Shown: piece after piece, positions 8,919 through 17,302 of the stretch
Layout of the letters: each line of letters starts with the position of its first letter
Position numbering within the stretch: the first letter of the stretch is position 1
From: Psychrobacter maritimus
Lineage (GTDB): Bacteria > Pseudomonadota > Gammaproteobacteria > Pseudomonadales > Moraxellaceae
Direction: 5' to 3'
NCBI RefSeq assembly: GCF_904846345.1
Contig: NZ_CAJHAJ010000004.1
Coordinates: forward strand, 186,001 to 250,000
Length of the DNA stretch: 64,000 nucleotides
The notes under the pieces: model-generated
Databases searched by the model: none
The model's input: only the letters and a program-made list of their open reading frames with translations
What the model was told of the DNA's origin: nothing
Program-made: the position numbers and the translations under genes

Positions 8919-10172
8919 ATGCAATCAATTAATCTACCTAGCAAGCCACCAAGCTCGCCGCATCCCATACTCAATTTGAGCTTTCGGATATTTTTTAGCG
9001 CAGGGGCACTATTTGCCATTATAACCATGGCGTTGTGGGCATTTGTGTTTACCGGCCATACAGATATCGATGCGCAAACGTTGAATCCGCTGTATTGGCA
9101 TGGTCATGAAATGATTTACGGCTATGCGCTGGCCATCGTGGCGGGATTTTTATTGACAGCGGTAAAGACTTGGACGGGCGTTATGATGCCGCATGGCTAT
9201 AAGCTGCTCGGTATTTTTGTCTGTTGGTTGCTGGCGCGCTTGGGTTGGGTGGGATTTGGCTTAGGCATCACGATTGCTGGTAGCAGCGCGGCGTTACTAT
9301 ATGCGGCGGCGGTATTTGATTTATTGTTCATCGGCTCGATGGCTTTTGTGATTTTCCGTGCAGTATTACAAGTTAAGCAATATAAGCAAATGGGGATTTT
9401 AGCCAAGCTTGCATTATTAACAGTGGGCAATGCTTTGTGCTATTGGGGCATTATCAGCGCCAATATGAATCTGACCAAAGTTGGTGTTTATTTAGGTTTT
9501 TATTTGATTATCGGCTTGGTATTGACCATCGGTCGCCGCGTAGTGCCGTTCTTTATTGAGCGTGGTCTAAGTGTGGCAAATGCTCAAGGTGAAACCGAAG
9601 CAGTAACGGTACGTAATAATAAAGCGCAGGATATCGCAAGCTTATTGTTCTTTTTTGCCTTTTTTATCACTGATATGTTTTATCCCAATAAATACTTGCT
9701 GACCATCAGTGCACTTGGGGTGGCGGTGGTCAACATCGTACGCTTAGTTGGCTGGTATCATCGCGGCATTTGGCAAAAACCGTTACTATGGTCGTTATAT
9801 ATCGCCTTTTTAGGGATGTGTGTGAGCTTTGTATTGTACGCACTGCAGCCATGGTTAGGCTATAATCACAGCATTGCGGTACATGGATTATCGCTTTCCG
9901 GTATTGGCATGATGACGGTGGCGATGATGGCGCGGGTGTCACTCGGTCATACGGGGCGCAGTATCCATCAGCCACCCAAAATCGTCAATGCAATGTTCGT
10001 GCTTATGGTAGTGGCGTTTGTCAGTCGGGTATTTTTGCCATTAATCGATATGAGTCATTACTTATTATGGATTATGCTGGCACAAAGCGCTTGGATAGCT
10101 TGTTTTGCCTTGTTTTGTATCAGTTATTTGCCGATACTGGCACGCCCGCGACCAGATGGTTTATTTGGCTAA
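8919..10172 (+). CDS. nnrS: NnrS family membrane protein
   Basis: A 417-residue polytopic protein with about twelve hydrophobic segments. It has the family pattern of an N-terminal LSFRIFFSAGALFA, a WHGHEMIYGYALAIVAGF histidine motif (about residues 60-77), and GRRVVPFFIERG in the middle. HGLSLSGIGMMTVAMMARVSLGHTGR lies towards the end. NnrS proteins are haem- and copper-containing inner-membrane proteins that protect against nitric-oxide stress. An NsrR-type site lies immediately upstream, and an NsrR-type regulator gene follows 160 bp downstream in the same orientation. Confidence 0.92.
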   Translation: MQSINLPSKPPSSPHPILNLSFRIFFSAGALFAIITMALWAFVFTGHTDIDAQTLNPLYWHGHEMIYGYALAIVAGFLLTAVKTWTGVMMPHGYKLLGIFVCWLLARLGWVGFGLGITIAGSSAALLYAAAVFDLLFIGSMAFVIFRAVLQVKQYKQMGILAKLALLTVGNALCYWGIISANMNLTKVGVYLGFYLIIGLVLTIGRRVVPFFIERGLSVANAQGETEAVTVRNNKAQDIASLLFFFAFFITDMFYPNKYLLTISALGVAVVNIVRLVGWYHRGIWQKPLLWSLYIAFLGMCVSFVLYALQPWLGYNHSIAVHGLSLSGIGMMTVAMMARVSLGHTGRSIHQPPKIVNAMFVLMVVAFVSRVFLPLIDMSHYLLWIMLAQSAWIACFALFCISYLPILARPRPDGLFG

Positions 10173-10334
10173 TAAGGTGTTGAAACGGTTAAAATGCAAT
10201 TGATTTAAAATTTAAGTCATTTAAACGCTAAACAGCTTTAAAAGTTAAACAGTTTAAAAGCTAAAGCGACTTAAAACATAGCATTATTTCACATTATAAA
10301 GTTAATAGTTATAACAACCATTGGAGTGCAAAAA

Positions 10335-10922
10335 ATGCGACTGACCAACTATAGTGATTATGCGCTGCGCTCATTAATATATTTGGCGACCAAGCCTGAG
10401 CCGCACCTATTGGCAAATATTAGTGATATTGCCAACAGTTATCACATTTCTAGAAGTCATTTGACCAAAATTATTCATCAGCTCGGGCAACTTGGCTATA
10501 TAGATAGCGTGCGCGGTAAAAACGGTGGGATTCGCTTGGCGTGTGCGCCAAAAGACATCAATTTGGGGGTGTTAATCAAACAGATTGAGCCTGATTTTAA
10601 TTTGGTTGAATGTTTTTCGACCGATTTATTGATTAATCCTAAGCCTGACAATGCTAATTCTGACAGCTCTTTTAATGGTACTGATGATAATGCGGTTGCC
10701 AAAGATTTGTCTTTGACGCTGATTGATGAGGAAGCAAGTGCGGGGGTCAAGTCAGGCTGTATTATTAGTCCTGTCTGTCAGCTAAAACAGGTATTCTTTG
10801 AAGCGTTGACCGCTTTTATCAACGTCCTTGAGCGTTATACATTGGCAGATATTATCAGTAATGAGGCAGAGCTTGCGGAGTTATTGTTTTATAGAAATGG
10901 CCTAAATAGCTTTGTAAAATAG
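10335..10922 (+). CDS. nsrR: Rrf2-family regulator, NsrR-like, with cluster-loop insertion
   Basis: A 195-residue winged-helix Rrf2 regulator. The ATG at 10335 is chosen over an in-frame GTG at 10326 because it gives the canonical MRLTNYSDYALR start with GGAG 8 bases upstream. The DNA-binding helix lies around ISRSHLTKIIHQL and the wing at VRGKNGGIRL. Three C-terminal cysteines (93, 142, 148) correspond to the NsrR iron-sulphur ligands. However, 48 residues separate the first two where E. coli NsrR has four; the insert is polar and Asn/Asp/Ser rich. The YTLADI end matches NsrR. It probably senses nitric oxide and represses nnrS. Confidence 0.85.
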   Translation: MRLTNYSDYALRSLIYLATKPEPHLLANISDIANSYHISRSHLTKIIHQLGQLGYIDSVRGKNGGIRLACAPKDINLGVLIKQIEPDFNLVECFSTDLLINPKPDNANSDSSFNGTDDNAVAKDLSLTLIDEEASAGVKSGCIISPVCQLKQVFFEALTAFINVLERYTLADIISNEAELAELLFYRNGLNSFVK

Positions 10923-11021
10923 AAGCTTTATATAGTCAGTTCAAAATAAAAGCGCTACGTTATAGCTATGTGCGACTGGTATAAATTTTAAAGTGATTCT
11001 ACGATATATAAAATCGCCACA

Positions 11022-11064
11022 AAAAAAGGCTGCCCCGCTAGTAATAGTATGGGCAGCCTTTTTT
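11022..11064. terminator. Bidirectional rho-independent terminator
   Basis: GGCTGCCC pairs with GGGCAGCC across a 15-base loop, with A7 before and T6 after. It lies between nsrR and the convergent metallo-hydrolase-like gene. Confidence 0.85.
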
Positions 11065-11100
11065 ATTATCAATTTTTAAAGCATCTAAGCATCTAAGCGT

Positions 11101-11847
11101 TTAAGCATTTTCAAGCTTAGGACGGGCTTTATCAATGGCTTTTAATAAGGCTTTTTCAAACTCACCCTCTTTAAACTTCACTAAATAAGAATGCGCGGCA
11201 CAGAAGTTACGTACCTCGCGCCATTCGTGCGCCAGATTGGTCGCCCAGTCGCAATACTGCTTGCCAGCATTAGGCTCATCTTTTAGTGCTTTTTTGGTCG
11301 TTGGGTGCAATAACAGTTCCGGTAGCACCGCTTCTAGTAATTTGGTTGGTGGACTCATAAAAGTATCATCGACGTGCAAGCTTTTACTGGCAGGATGGAA
11401 TACCAACAGCGAGCCTGCATGAATCATCTCATTGGGCGAGATATAATGAATACCTTCTGACATAGAAAACTTCAGCTCAGGGTAGCGCTTGGCGACCGCA
11501 TCGCTTTCGACCAAATCGTCTGCCCATTGAATTTCGGGGATTTTTTTATGATGACGGCTACTGCCATAAAAAGTTGCTTGCGGGAAATCCTTTGCCATTT
11601 GTGCGCAGTGGACAGTATGAAAGGGGTGGACATTGAGGACCGCTTCGACATCTTGCCCATTGTTGGTTAAGGCCATTACCTCAGTGCGTACGTCGCCGGT
11701 GAGCTCGTAGCTGTCTAAAAATATAAAGCGACCTGAGGCTAATTTTACAAGCGAGCACTGAGTGCCTATATTTAGCACCCCGCCTAAGCGAAACGTGCCA
11801 CGAATATTCCAAAATCCTGCACCCAAATCATGTATTTTATCGGTCAT
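11101..11847 (-). CDS. Metallo-beta-lactamase-fold-like protein, uncharacterised
   Basis: A 248-residue cytosolic protein with no signal peptide. An initial beta-rich segment (residues 10-50, ending FIFLDSYEL) is followed by NVHPFHTVHC at about residues 77-86, in the place of a metallo-beta-lactamase HxHxDH motif, and then LHVDDTFMS near residue 160. This looks like an MBL fold with a degenerate metal site. Catalysis is therefore uncertain. The start is followed by normal coding sequence, and AAGGAAAAGC lies upstream of the ATG. It is separated by 314 bp from the upstream PETase-like gene. Confidence 0.65.
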   Translation of the reverse strand: MTDKIHDLGAGFWNIRGTFRLGGVLNIGTQCSLVKLASGRFIFLDSYELTGDVRTEVMALTNNGQDVEAVLNVHPFHTVHCAQMAKDFPQATFYGSSRHHKKIPEIQWADDLVESDAVAKRYPELKFSMSEGIHYISPNEMIHAGSLLVFHPASKSLHVDDTFMSPPTKLLEAVLPELLLHPTTKKALKDEPNAGKQYCDWATNLAHEWREVRNFCAAHSYLVKFKEGEFEKALLKAIDKARPKLENA

Positions 11848-12161
11848 TGATGCTTTTCCTTAATCGTTATTTTGTTAGTTTTCTAATTATTAGTAATAGC
11901 AATGAATTATGCATACGTTCTGATTATGGTTTTTTACGTGCGTAAAGTCTGTAAGGAAATAGATATCAGCCATATAGATGTGTAAATATTAAAAATTGGT
12001 TAGAGGACTGCCTTGACTGTAATGTAATTCAAAATAGCGTTCTGCTGAGATAACTTCTTCTTCCTTCTGTCTTTGCTGTCCTTGTTTGCTGTGTGCTTTA
12101 CACTCCAGAGGCTGCGCAAAACTTATCCCAGCTGCCCTGTATTGTTTTTAGCTTAAATTGA
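11848..12161. other. Intergenic region, nothing recognised
   Basis: This 314-bp AT-rich gap lies between the metallo-hydrolase-like gene and the 3' end of the PETase-like gene. No ORF, clear hairpin terminator or repeat was seen. Confidence 0.4.
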
Positions 12162-13166
12162 CTATACACAGTTTTTATAATCGTAAGCCGATATACGGGG
12201 GCTGTTGCCATAATTTTCATTGTTGCATAAAAATTTATCGAAGCGAGTATCACCATTTATGTAGCGATGCATCCAAGCAATACCTGGTTTACTGAGTAAT
12301 ATCTCGTTAAAGCGATAGCTTGGACAAAAGTGGCTGCCGTTTTTTATCTCAATTTTCATTTTTGCGCCAGCAGCATTATTATAAAACGGACTGCTGTACT
12401 TTTTATTAGAGGCAATGCGGTCATTTTGACAGGTAATAAATAAAGCAGGCGTGTCCATGTTGCCGTAGTCTTTATCATGATAGGGCGTTTGCGGAATAAT
12501 GGCCCGAATGTCACTGCGCTTGGTCGCTAACTGCAGCGCGCCACCACCCCCCATTGACCAGCCGATAGCGCCCAAACGTGTGCTATCTATTTGCGCACCC
12601 ACCGTACTATCGCTAAGAATATGATCGAGTGCGGCGCTCAACTGCGTCGCACGGCTATCGGGGTCATCATAAATAGAGTTGGTATCGATAGTAATCACCA
12701 CAAATCCCCAAGATGCCAGACGCGGCCCCCACCATTTGATAGAGGCTTCATAAGACACATAACCGGGAATCACCGCGATACCGCCTAACAAACCGCAGTC
12801 ACCAGCATTGGTTGGATAATGAATGGTTCCGCCGCCGAAGCCATTGGCTAGTTGCCGAGGAACAGATTTACTTGCCACCGTAAAAGGACCATTATCGCGC
12901 GTAGCTGACAGCTCAGCCGCTGTAATGACACTGTCAGGAATACAGTTTGAGGTAGGCGATGCTGATGTTGTCGTGGTTAAAGGTATTTTAGTTGCGGGCA
13001 CTTTGGTTGCTAAGGTGGCGGTTGACAGCTCATTAATTGAAAGCTTTTCAATTGCTGGCTGTCTAATTGGGGTTATTTCTTCTGATGTGACCGCTGCCAC
13101 ATGCATAGAAACAATCAGTGCGCCTGTCGCGGCAATCAATCTTGGATAAATAGCGTTGTTTAACAT
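12162..13166 (-). CDS. Secreted PETase-like polyester hydrolase (cutinase-like alpha/beta hydrolase)
   Basis: A 334-residue secreted hydrolase. Residues 1-25 look like a Sec signal, and residues 31-75 form a Thr/Ser/Pro-rich linker. From about residue 90 the protein follows the Ideonella PETase/cutinase fold closely (GPFTV, YPTNAG, IKWWGPRLASWGFVVITIDTN). Catalytic residues are Ser204 in GWSMGGGG, Asp249 and His279; Tyr136 fits the oxyanion position. Cys246/Cys281 correspond to the extra active-site disulphide of type II PET hydrolases, and Cys314/Cys333 to the C-terminal one. Tyr229 replaces the wobbling Trp185 and Phe280 replaces Ser238 of PETase. Natural substrates could be lipids or polyesters. 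No strong ribosome-binding site is seen at the ATG. Confidence 0.9.
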   Translation of the reverse strand: MLNNAIYPRLIAATGALIVSMHVAAVTSEEITPIRQPAIEKLSINELSTATLATKVPATKIPLTTTTSASPTSNCIPDSVITAAELSATRDNGPFTVASKSVPRQLANGFGGGTIHYPTNAGDCGLLGGIAVIPGYVSYEASIKWWGPRLASWGFVVITIDTNSIYDDPDSRATQLSAALDHILSDSTVGAQIDSTRLGAIGWSMGGGGALQLATKRSDIRAIIPQTPYHDKDYGNMDTPALFITCQNDRIASNKKYSSPFYNNAAGAKMKIEIKNGSHFCPSYRFNEILLSKPGIAWMHRYINGDTRFDKFLCNNENYGNSPRISAYDYKNCV

Positions 13167-13571
13167 GATAAAGGGTCTATTATTTGAGGTCTTTTTGTAT
13201 GTAAGGTTTATTCTGTGCGTTACTTTATTCTATGCATTACTTTGTCAGGCTAGGGCTAAAGTGGCGATATCAATCATAAATAGCAGGGCAAAATAATAGT
13301 AGACAGTAATCTATTAGCTGTCAAAAATATTAATCACCTCTACAGTGTTAAAATCAGCCTAGCGTTTTAGGGTTGGAAAATTTGTCATTAAAAGCACTTG
13401 AATAAAAATCCTTTATTATAAATAACATTCATAAATAGCATCGCGAATAACACACCGAAACCTGAGTCTGGTATTTGCTGTGATAAACTCACAAATCATG
13501 CATCGTTTTATAGTCAGTCATAAGTTTTATTATTATAACGATTTCATGCTATCGCTTTATTTCTCTCACCT
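13167..13571. other. Divergent promoter region, nothing specific recognised
   Basis: These 405 bp lie between the divergent PETase-like and MFS genes. They are AT-rich and should hold both promoters. No convincing operator palindrome or ORF was identified. Confidence 0.4.
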
Positions 13572-14924
13572 ATGCCGTCTAGCTTCCAGCTAAAAAAGGC
13601 GTCCAATATAGTCAGTCATACTTTGAATAATAATATAAATAACAGTATAAATAGCGACATCAATGTCAATGTTGATGGCAGTGGCAAAGATAGCAGCGCT
13701 ATCCGCCGCCATATTCAAACGCCCAATCAGCTACCTAAGCCGCCGCTGCCATTTGATGCGCCTTCATGGGTATTGAAGCTGACGATTGGCTTGATTGGGA
13801 TGTTTGCTTTTTTGCAGGTCTATTCTATTCAGGCTATTTTGCCAGTATTGATGGTGGATATGTCCGCAACTGAGGTGCAGGCGGGCATGATTGTCGGCGC
13901 TACCATATTGGCGATTGCTATCATGTCGCCATTTTTGGGCATGCTTTCTGATGCCGTTGGTCGTAAGTCATTTATCGTTGGGGCGCTCTTGTTTTTAGCG
14001 ATACCTACTGCGTTAATTGCCCAAAGTCCCAATATCGGCTGGATGGGCATGTGGCGGTTTATGCAGGGATTGTCTGTACCCGGTATTACGGTGGTGACGA
14101 TTGCTTATATCGGTGAAGAGTTTGAGGGGCGCGCGGTCACTGAGCTGATGTCGTTTTATGTCTCAGGCTCGGTACTTGGCGGCTTTATGGGGCGTTTTTT
14201 ACTGGGGCACTTGCATGAGCTCATTGGTTGGCGCGCCGGCTACTATGTAATGGCAGGTATGACGCTTGTCGGAGCGCTGTGGGTCGGTAAAATGCTGCCA
14301 TCGTCACGGCACTTTGTTGCCAATCCCAATTTTCGCTCAGCCATGCAGACCCTTGGTGAGCATTTAGTAAATCGCTATGTCGTCACGTCCTGCTTGCTTG
14401 GTGCTTGTGTCCTGTTTTCTTTGGTTGGCTGTTTTACCTTTATTAATTTGCATTTGGCCGATACACCTTATGAATTAAGCACAGGTGCGCTTGCCAATAT
14501 TTTTGCCGTGTATTTAATAGGGGTTATCATCACCCCATTATCGACGACGTTGCTACGCCGATTTGGCTCAGCGCGTACGGTTCGAGTAGCGATGGTTATC
14601 TCGATGCTTGGCGTGCTGTTAACATTGCTAACACCGCTTTGGGGAGTCGTGATAGGGCTTGCTGTTATGTCCACTGGCGTCTTTATTACGCAAGCTGCTA
14701 CCATCAGTTATATCGCGGTCAATGTTAAAAAAGGACGTTCATTGGCGTCGGGCTTATATTATATGGGTTATTACGCAGGTGGCACGATGGGCGCATGGCT
14801 CTGCGGCATCGCTTATGCGCGTGGCCAATGGTCGCTGACGGTTTGGTTATTATTGTTTGTACAAGTGCTGGCGTTATTGGTTGCTAGCATTGGGATGGTC
14901 AAAACAAATCCTCGCGCGAATTAA
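13572..14924 (+). CDS. Major facilitator superfamily transporter
   Basis: A 450-residue MFS protein with twelve hydrophobic segments after a polar, Asn/Ser-rich N-terminal tail of about 65 residues. The signature loop between helices 2 and 3 is visible as GMLSDAVGRKSFIVG, and RFMQGLSVPG lies in helix 4. It resembles the YnfM/DHA1-type drug or metabolite exporters. The substrate is unknown. The start at 13572 lacks a good ribosome-binding site, and a start nearer the first helix is possible. It is divergent from the PETase-like gene, but a functional link is not shown. Confidence 0.87.
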   Translation: MPSSFQLKKASNIVSHTLNNNINNSINSDINVNVDGSGKDSSAIRRHIQTPNQLPKPPLPFDAPSWVLKLTIGLIGMFAFLQVYSIQAILPVLMVDMSATEVQAGMIVGATILAIAIMSPFLGMLSDAVGRKSFIVGALLFLAIPTALIAQSPNIGWMGMWRFMQGLSVPGITVVTIAYIGEEFEGRAVTELMSFYVSGSVLGGFMGRFLLGHLHELIGWRAGYYVMAGMTLVGALWVGKMLPSSRHFVANPNFRSAMQTLGEHLVNRYVVTSCLLGACVLFSLVGCFTFINLHLADTPYELSTGALANIFAVYLIGVIITPLSTTLLRRFGSARTVRVAMVISMLGVLLTLLTPLWGVVIGLAVMSTGVFITQAATISYIAVNVKKGRSLASGLYYMGYYAGGTMGAWLCGIAYARGQWSLTVWLLLFVQVLALLVASIGMVKTNPRAN

Positions 14925-15307
14925 GAGGATTTTTTGATAGCGTTTTTTGAGCGCCTATTATTAAGAAAATGATTCTTTTAATAAACTGGCTGTTAGTGCA
15001 GCACATTTTAATATAGCAATTTTTAGCACTATATCTTTTCACTTAATATGGCCTTGTCATAACATAATAACTCGTGTGTTTAAATGCCAATCAACGTACT
15101 GGCCATCGTATGCTACTTACGCAAGCACGCTTTACATAGCCTAGGTTTTTTCTTACTATCAATAGAGCTTATCAAGAATGACGATAAGTATTGCCATCCA
15201 TTATAGCCACGCGTATATCGATAAAAATGCTCTGTTTTTATATGTTTTCTAAAATTTATTAATAGTGCTTTAAAATAATTAAAACCACCCACAAGGAAGT
15301 TAAATTT
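14925..15307. other. Intergenic region upstream of acyl-CoA synthetase
   Basis: This 383-bp AT-rich region has no ORF or terminator. It contains one copy of a recurrent AAACTGGCT motif near 14984. Confidence 0.4.
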
Positions 15308-16978
15308 ATGTCAAATATTTATCATAGTGCGCCGTCAGCCTACGATTATCCGCTAATCGTCAAGCAACTGTTAAATCGTGCCAAAACGGTATCGCTAGAG
15401 CAAGAAATCGTTTATGCCGATAAAAAACGCTTCACTTATAAAGAATTGTTTCAGCGTATCAATCGCTTAGCCAATGTTTTAGCAGATTTAAAGCTTGATG
15501 CGGGTGATGTGATTGCAGTCATGGATTGGGACAGTCATCGCTACTTAGAGTCATACTTTGCCATACCGATGTCAGAATATATTTTGCAAACCGTCAATAT
15601 CCGCCTGTCACCTGAAAAAATCCTTTATACCATCAACCATGCTAAACCAAAAGTATTGCTGCTCAATTCTGAATTTGCGCCCTTGGTGAAAGATTATCAG
15701 TTTGAAAACTCCAGCATTGAGCATATTATTTGGCTTGATGACAATGGCGTGACGCATGAAGGCGTCTTTGGCGGCAATCAAAATCGCGTCACCGGTGAAT
15801 ATGAAGCGCTCTTAGATGCCGCTAGTAGCGAGTTTGAATTCCCAGATTTTGATGAAAACACCATTGCCACCACCTTCTATACTTCAGGCACGACCGGCGA
15901 TCCAAAAGGGGTGTTCTTTAGCCATCGTCAATTGGTATTACATACGCTGACGGAAGCGGCGACACTAGGTATGCTGCCCAACAAGCAGGGCGTCAGTTAC
16001 GGCGATGTGTATATGCCGATGACGCCGATGTTCCACGTTCATGCGTGGGGTTTCCCGTTTACCGCCACTATGGTTGGTCTAAAACAAGTCTATCCAGGTC
16101 GCTATGCGCCCGATGTATTGATGGATTTAATCATCAATGAAAAGGTCAGTATCACCCATTGCGTACCAACGATTTTGCAGATGGTACTCAAAGAAGCGCA
16201 AGATCGCGATGCCAGTTTTAATGGGTTAAAAATGATTATCGGTGGCTCTAAGCTGACCGAAGGCTTAGCAAAAGCAGCATTGGCGCAAGATATCGAAGTT
16301 TATACTGGCTATGGTATGTCTGAGACCGCACCTCTTATTAGCTTGACAGAATTTAGCCTCAATGAGCCTGAAATGTCTGCAGAAGAAGATATCGCCCGCC
16401 GTTGTATGACCGGTAAGCCGGTACTGATGGTAGACGCTCAAGTATGGAATACTGACAATGAATCTGTCGGTATGGGTAAAGACAATACGGGCGAGTTGGT
16501 GCTGCGCGCGCCTTGGTTAACGCAAAGCTATCTGAAAAACGACGATGCGGGTAAAGAGCTGTGGGAAAATGGCTATATGCATACGCAAGATATCGCCTAT
16601 ATCCAGCCGGATGGTTATATTAAAATTACCGATCGTCTAAAAGACGTGATTAAATCAGGCGGTGAGTGGATATCGTCATTAGAGATTGAGACGATTTTAT
16701 CTTTACATCCAGCGGTGGCTGACGTGTCAGTGATTGGTGTGCGTGATAAGCAGTGGGGCGAGCGTCCGCTAGCCTTGATTGTGCTCAAACCTGCTTGCCA
16801 AGATACCAGCGCCGATGACATCAAAGCGATTGCCGAGCAAGCTGTTGAGCGCGGTATTATTCCTAAGTATGGCGTGCCAAGTCAGTTTAAATTCGTCGAT
16901 GAGCTACCAAAAACCTCGGTAGGGAAACATGACAAAAAAGTCATGCGCGAGATGTATGCCAATCAAACAGAGATGTAA
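15308..16978 (+). CDS. AMP-dependent acyl-CoA synthetase (medium/long-chain)
   Basis: A 556-residue member of the ANL adenylating superfamily, close to AlkK/medium-chain fatty-acyl-CoA ligases. It has the P-loop-like TFYTSGTTGDPKGVFFSH (about residues 190-207), the YGMSETAP motif, a TGELVLRAPW segment and the ITDRLKDVIKSGGEWIS hinge. The catalytic lysine is in KTSVGKHDKKVMR near the end. It activates a carboxylic acid to its CoA thioester with ATP. The start has AAGGAAG upstream. It lies before the propionyl-CoA synthetase and the valine operon, consistent with a short/branched acid catabolic region. Confidence 0.92.
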   Translation: MSNIYHSAPSAYDYPLIVKQLLNRAKTVSLEQEIVYADKKRFTYKELFQRINRLANVLADLKLDAGDVIAVMDWDSHRYLESYFAIPMSEYILQTVNIRLSPEKILYTINHAKPKVLLLNSEFAPLVKDYQFENSSIEHIIWLDDNGVTHEGVFGGNQNRVTGEYEALLDAASSEFEFPDFDENTIATTFYTSGTTGDPKGVFFSHRQLVLHTLTEAATLGMLPNKQGVSYGDVYMPMTPMFHVHAWGFPFTATMVGLKQVYPGRYAPDVLMDLIINEKVSITHCVPTILQMVLKEAQDRDASFNGLKMIIGGSKLTEGLAKAALAQDIEVYTGYGMSETAPLISLTEFSLNEPEMSAEEDIARRCMTGKPVLMVDAQVWNTDNESVGMGKDNTGELVLRAPWLTQSYLKNDDAGKELWENGYMHTQDIAYIQPDGYIKITDRLKDVIKSGGEWISSLEIETILSLHPAVADVSVIGVRDKQWGERPLALIVLKPACQDTSADDIKAIAEQAVERGIIPKYGVPSQFKFVDELPKTSVGKHDKKVMREMYANQTEM

Positions 16979-17078
16979 TCGCTTAGAGTGGTTAACTTTT
17001 AATGCGATTATGGCTAGCAAAATATCAAGTAGCTGACACGCTTAATAGTTGACCTTTATCATTAGCTCTGCTACATTT

Positions 17079-17107
17079 TAAACCGATACATAACGTATCG
17101 GTTTTTT
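17079..17107 (+). terminator. Rho-independent terminator
   Basis: AACCGATAC pairs with GTATCGGTT around ATAAC, followed by T6. It is placed about 100 bp after the acyl-CoA synthetase stop. Confidence 0.8.
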
Positions 17108-17192
17108 AGTTCTGGCAGGGATAGCCAGTTTTATATTATGATATTATTGAATAAGAGCGTATCTTATAAAGCATCATATTATGAAGTTATAT

Positions 17193-17252
17193 CTTATAAC
17201 ATCGCTTCTTATAACATCGCTTCTTATAACATCGCTTCTTATAACATTGCTT
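17193..17252 (+). repeat. 15-bp tandem repeat, four units
   Basis: The unit CTTATAACATCGCTT occurs at 17193, 17208, 17223 and 17238; the last copy has one change. It lies 50 bp upstream of the chosen start of the propionyl-CoA synthetase gene. Because 15 is a multiple of three, the frame stays open through it (a SYNIA repeat). Confidence 0.9.
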
Positions 17253-17302
17253 TTTATAAAAACTTACAGCATTACCCATCGTTTACGCTAAGGACAGCCA
17301 TT

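Larger units (their letters stand above)
16979..17302. other. Intergenic region with terminator and tandem repeat
   Basis: This 324-bp gap contains a terminator for the upstream synthetase (17079-17107) and a 15-bp tandem array (17193-17252) ahead of the next gene. An open frame runs through the array, but I consider it non-coding leader. Confidence 0.55.

Noticed and set aside
12823-13149. 108-codon open frame on the plus strand inside the PETase-like gene
   Set aside because: It is antisense to a gene with complete catalytic motifs, has no ribosome-binding site, and reflects low stop density opposite a coding region.
17138-17302. Extended N-terminus of the propionyl-CoA synthetase with SYNIA repeats
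   Set aside because: The repeat is unlike any synthetase N-terminus, and the internal ATG at 17303 has AAGGACA at a suitable distance; kept only as a tandem repeat.
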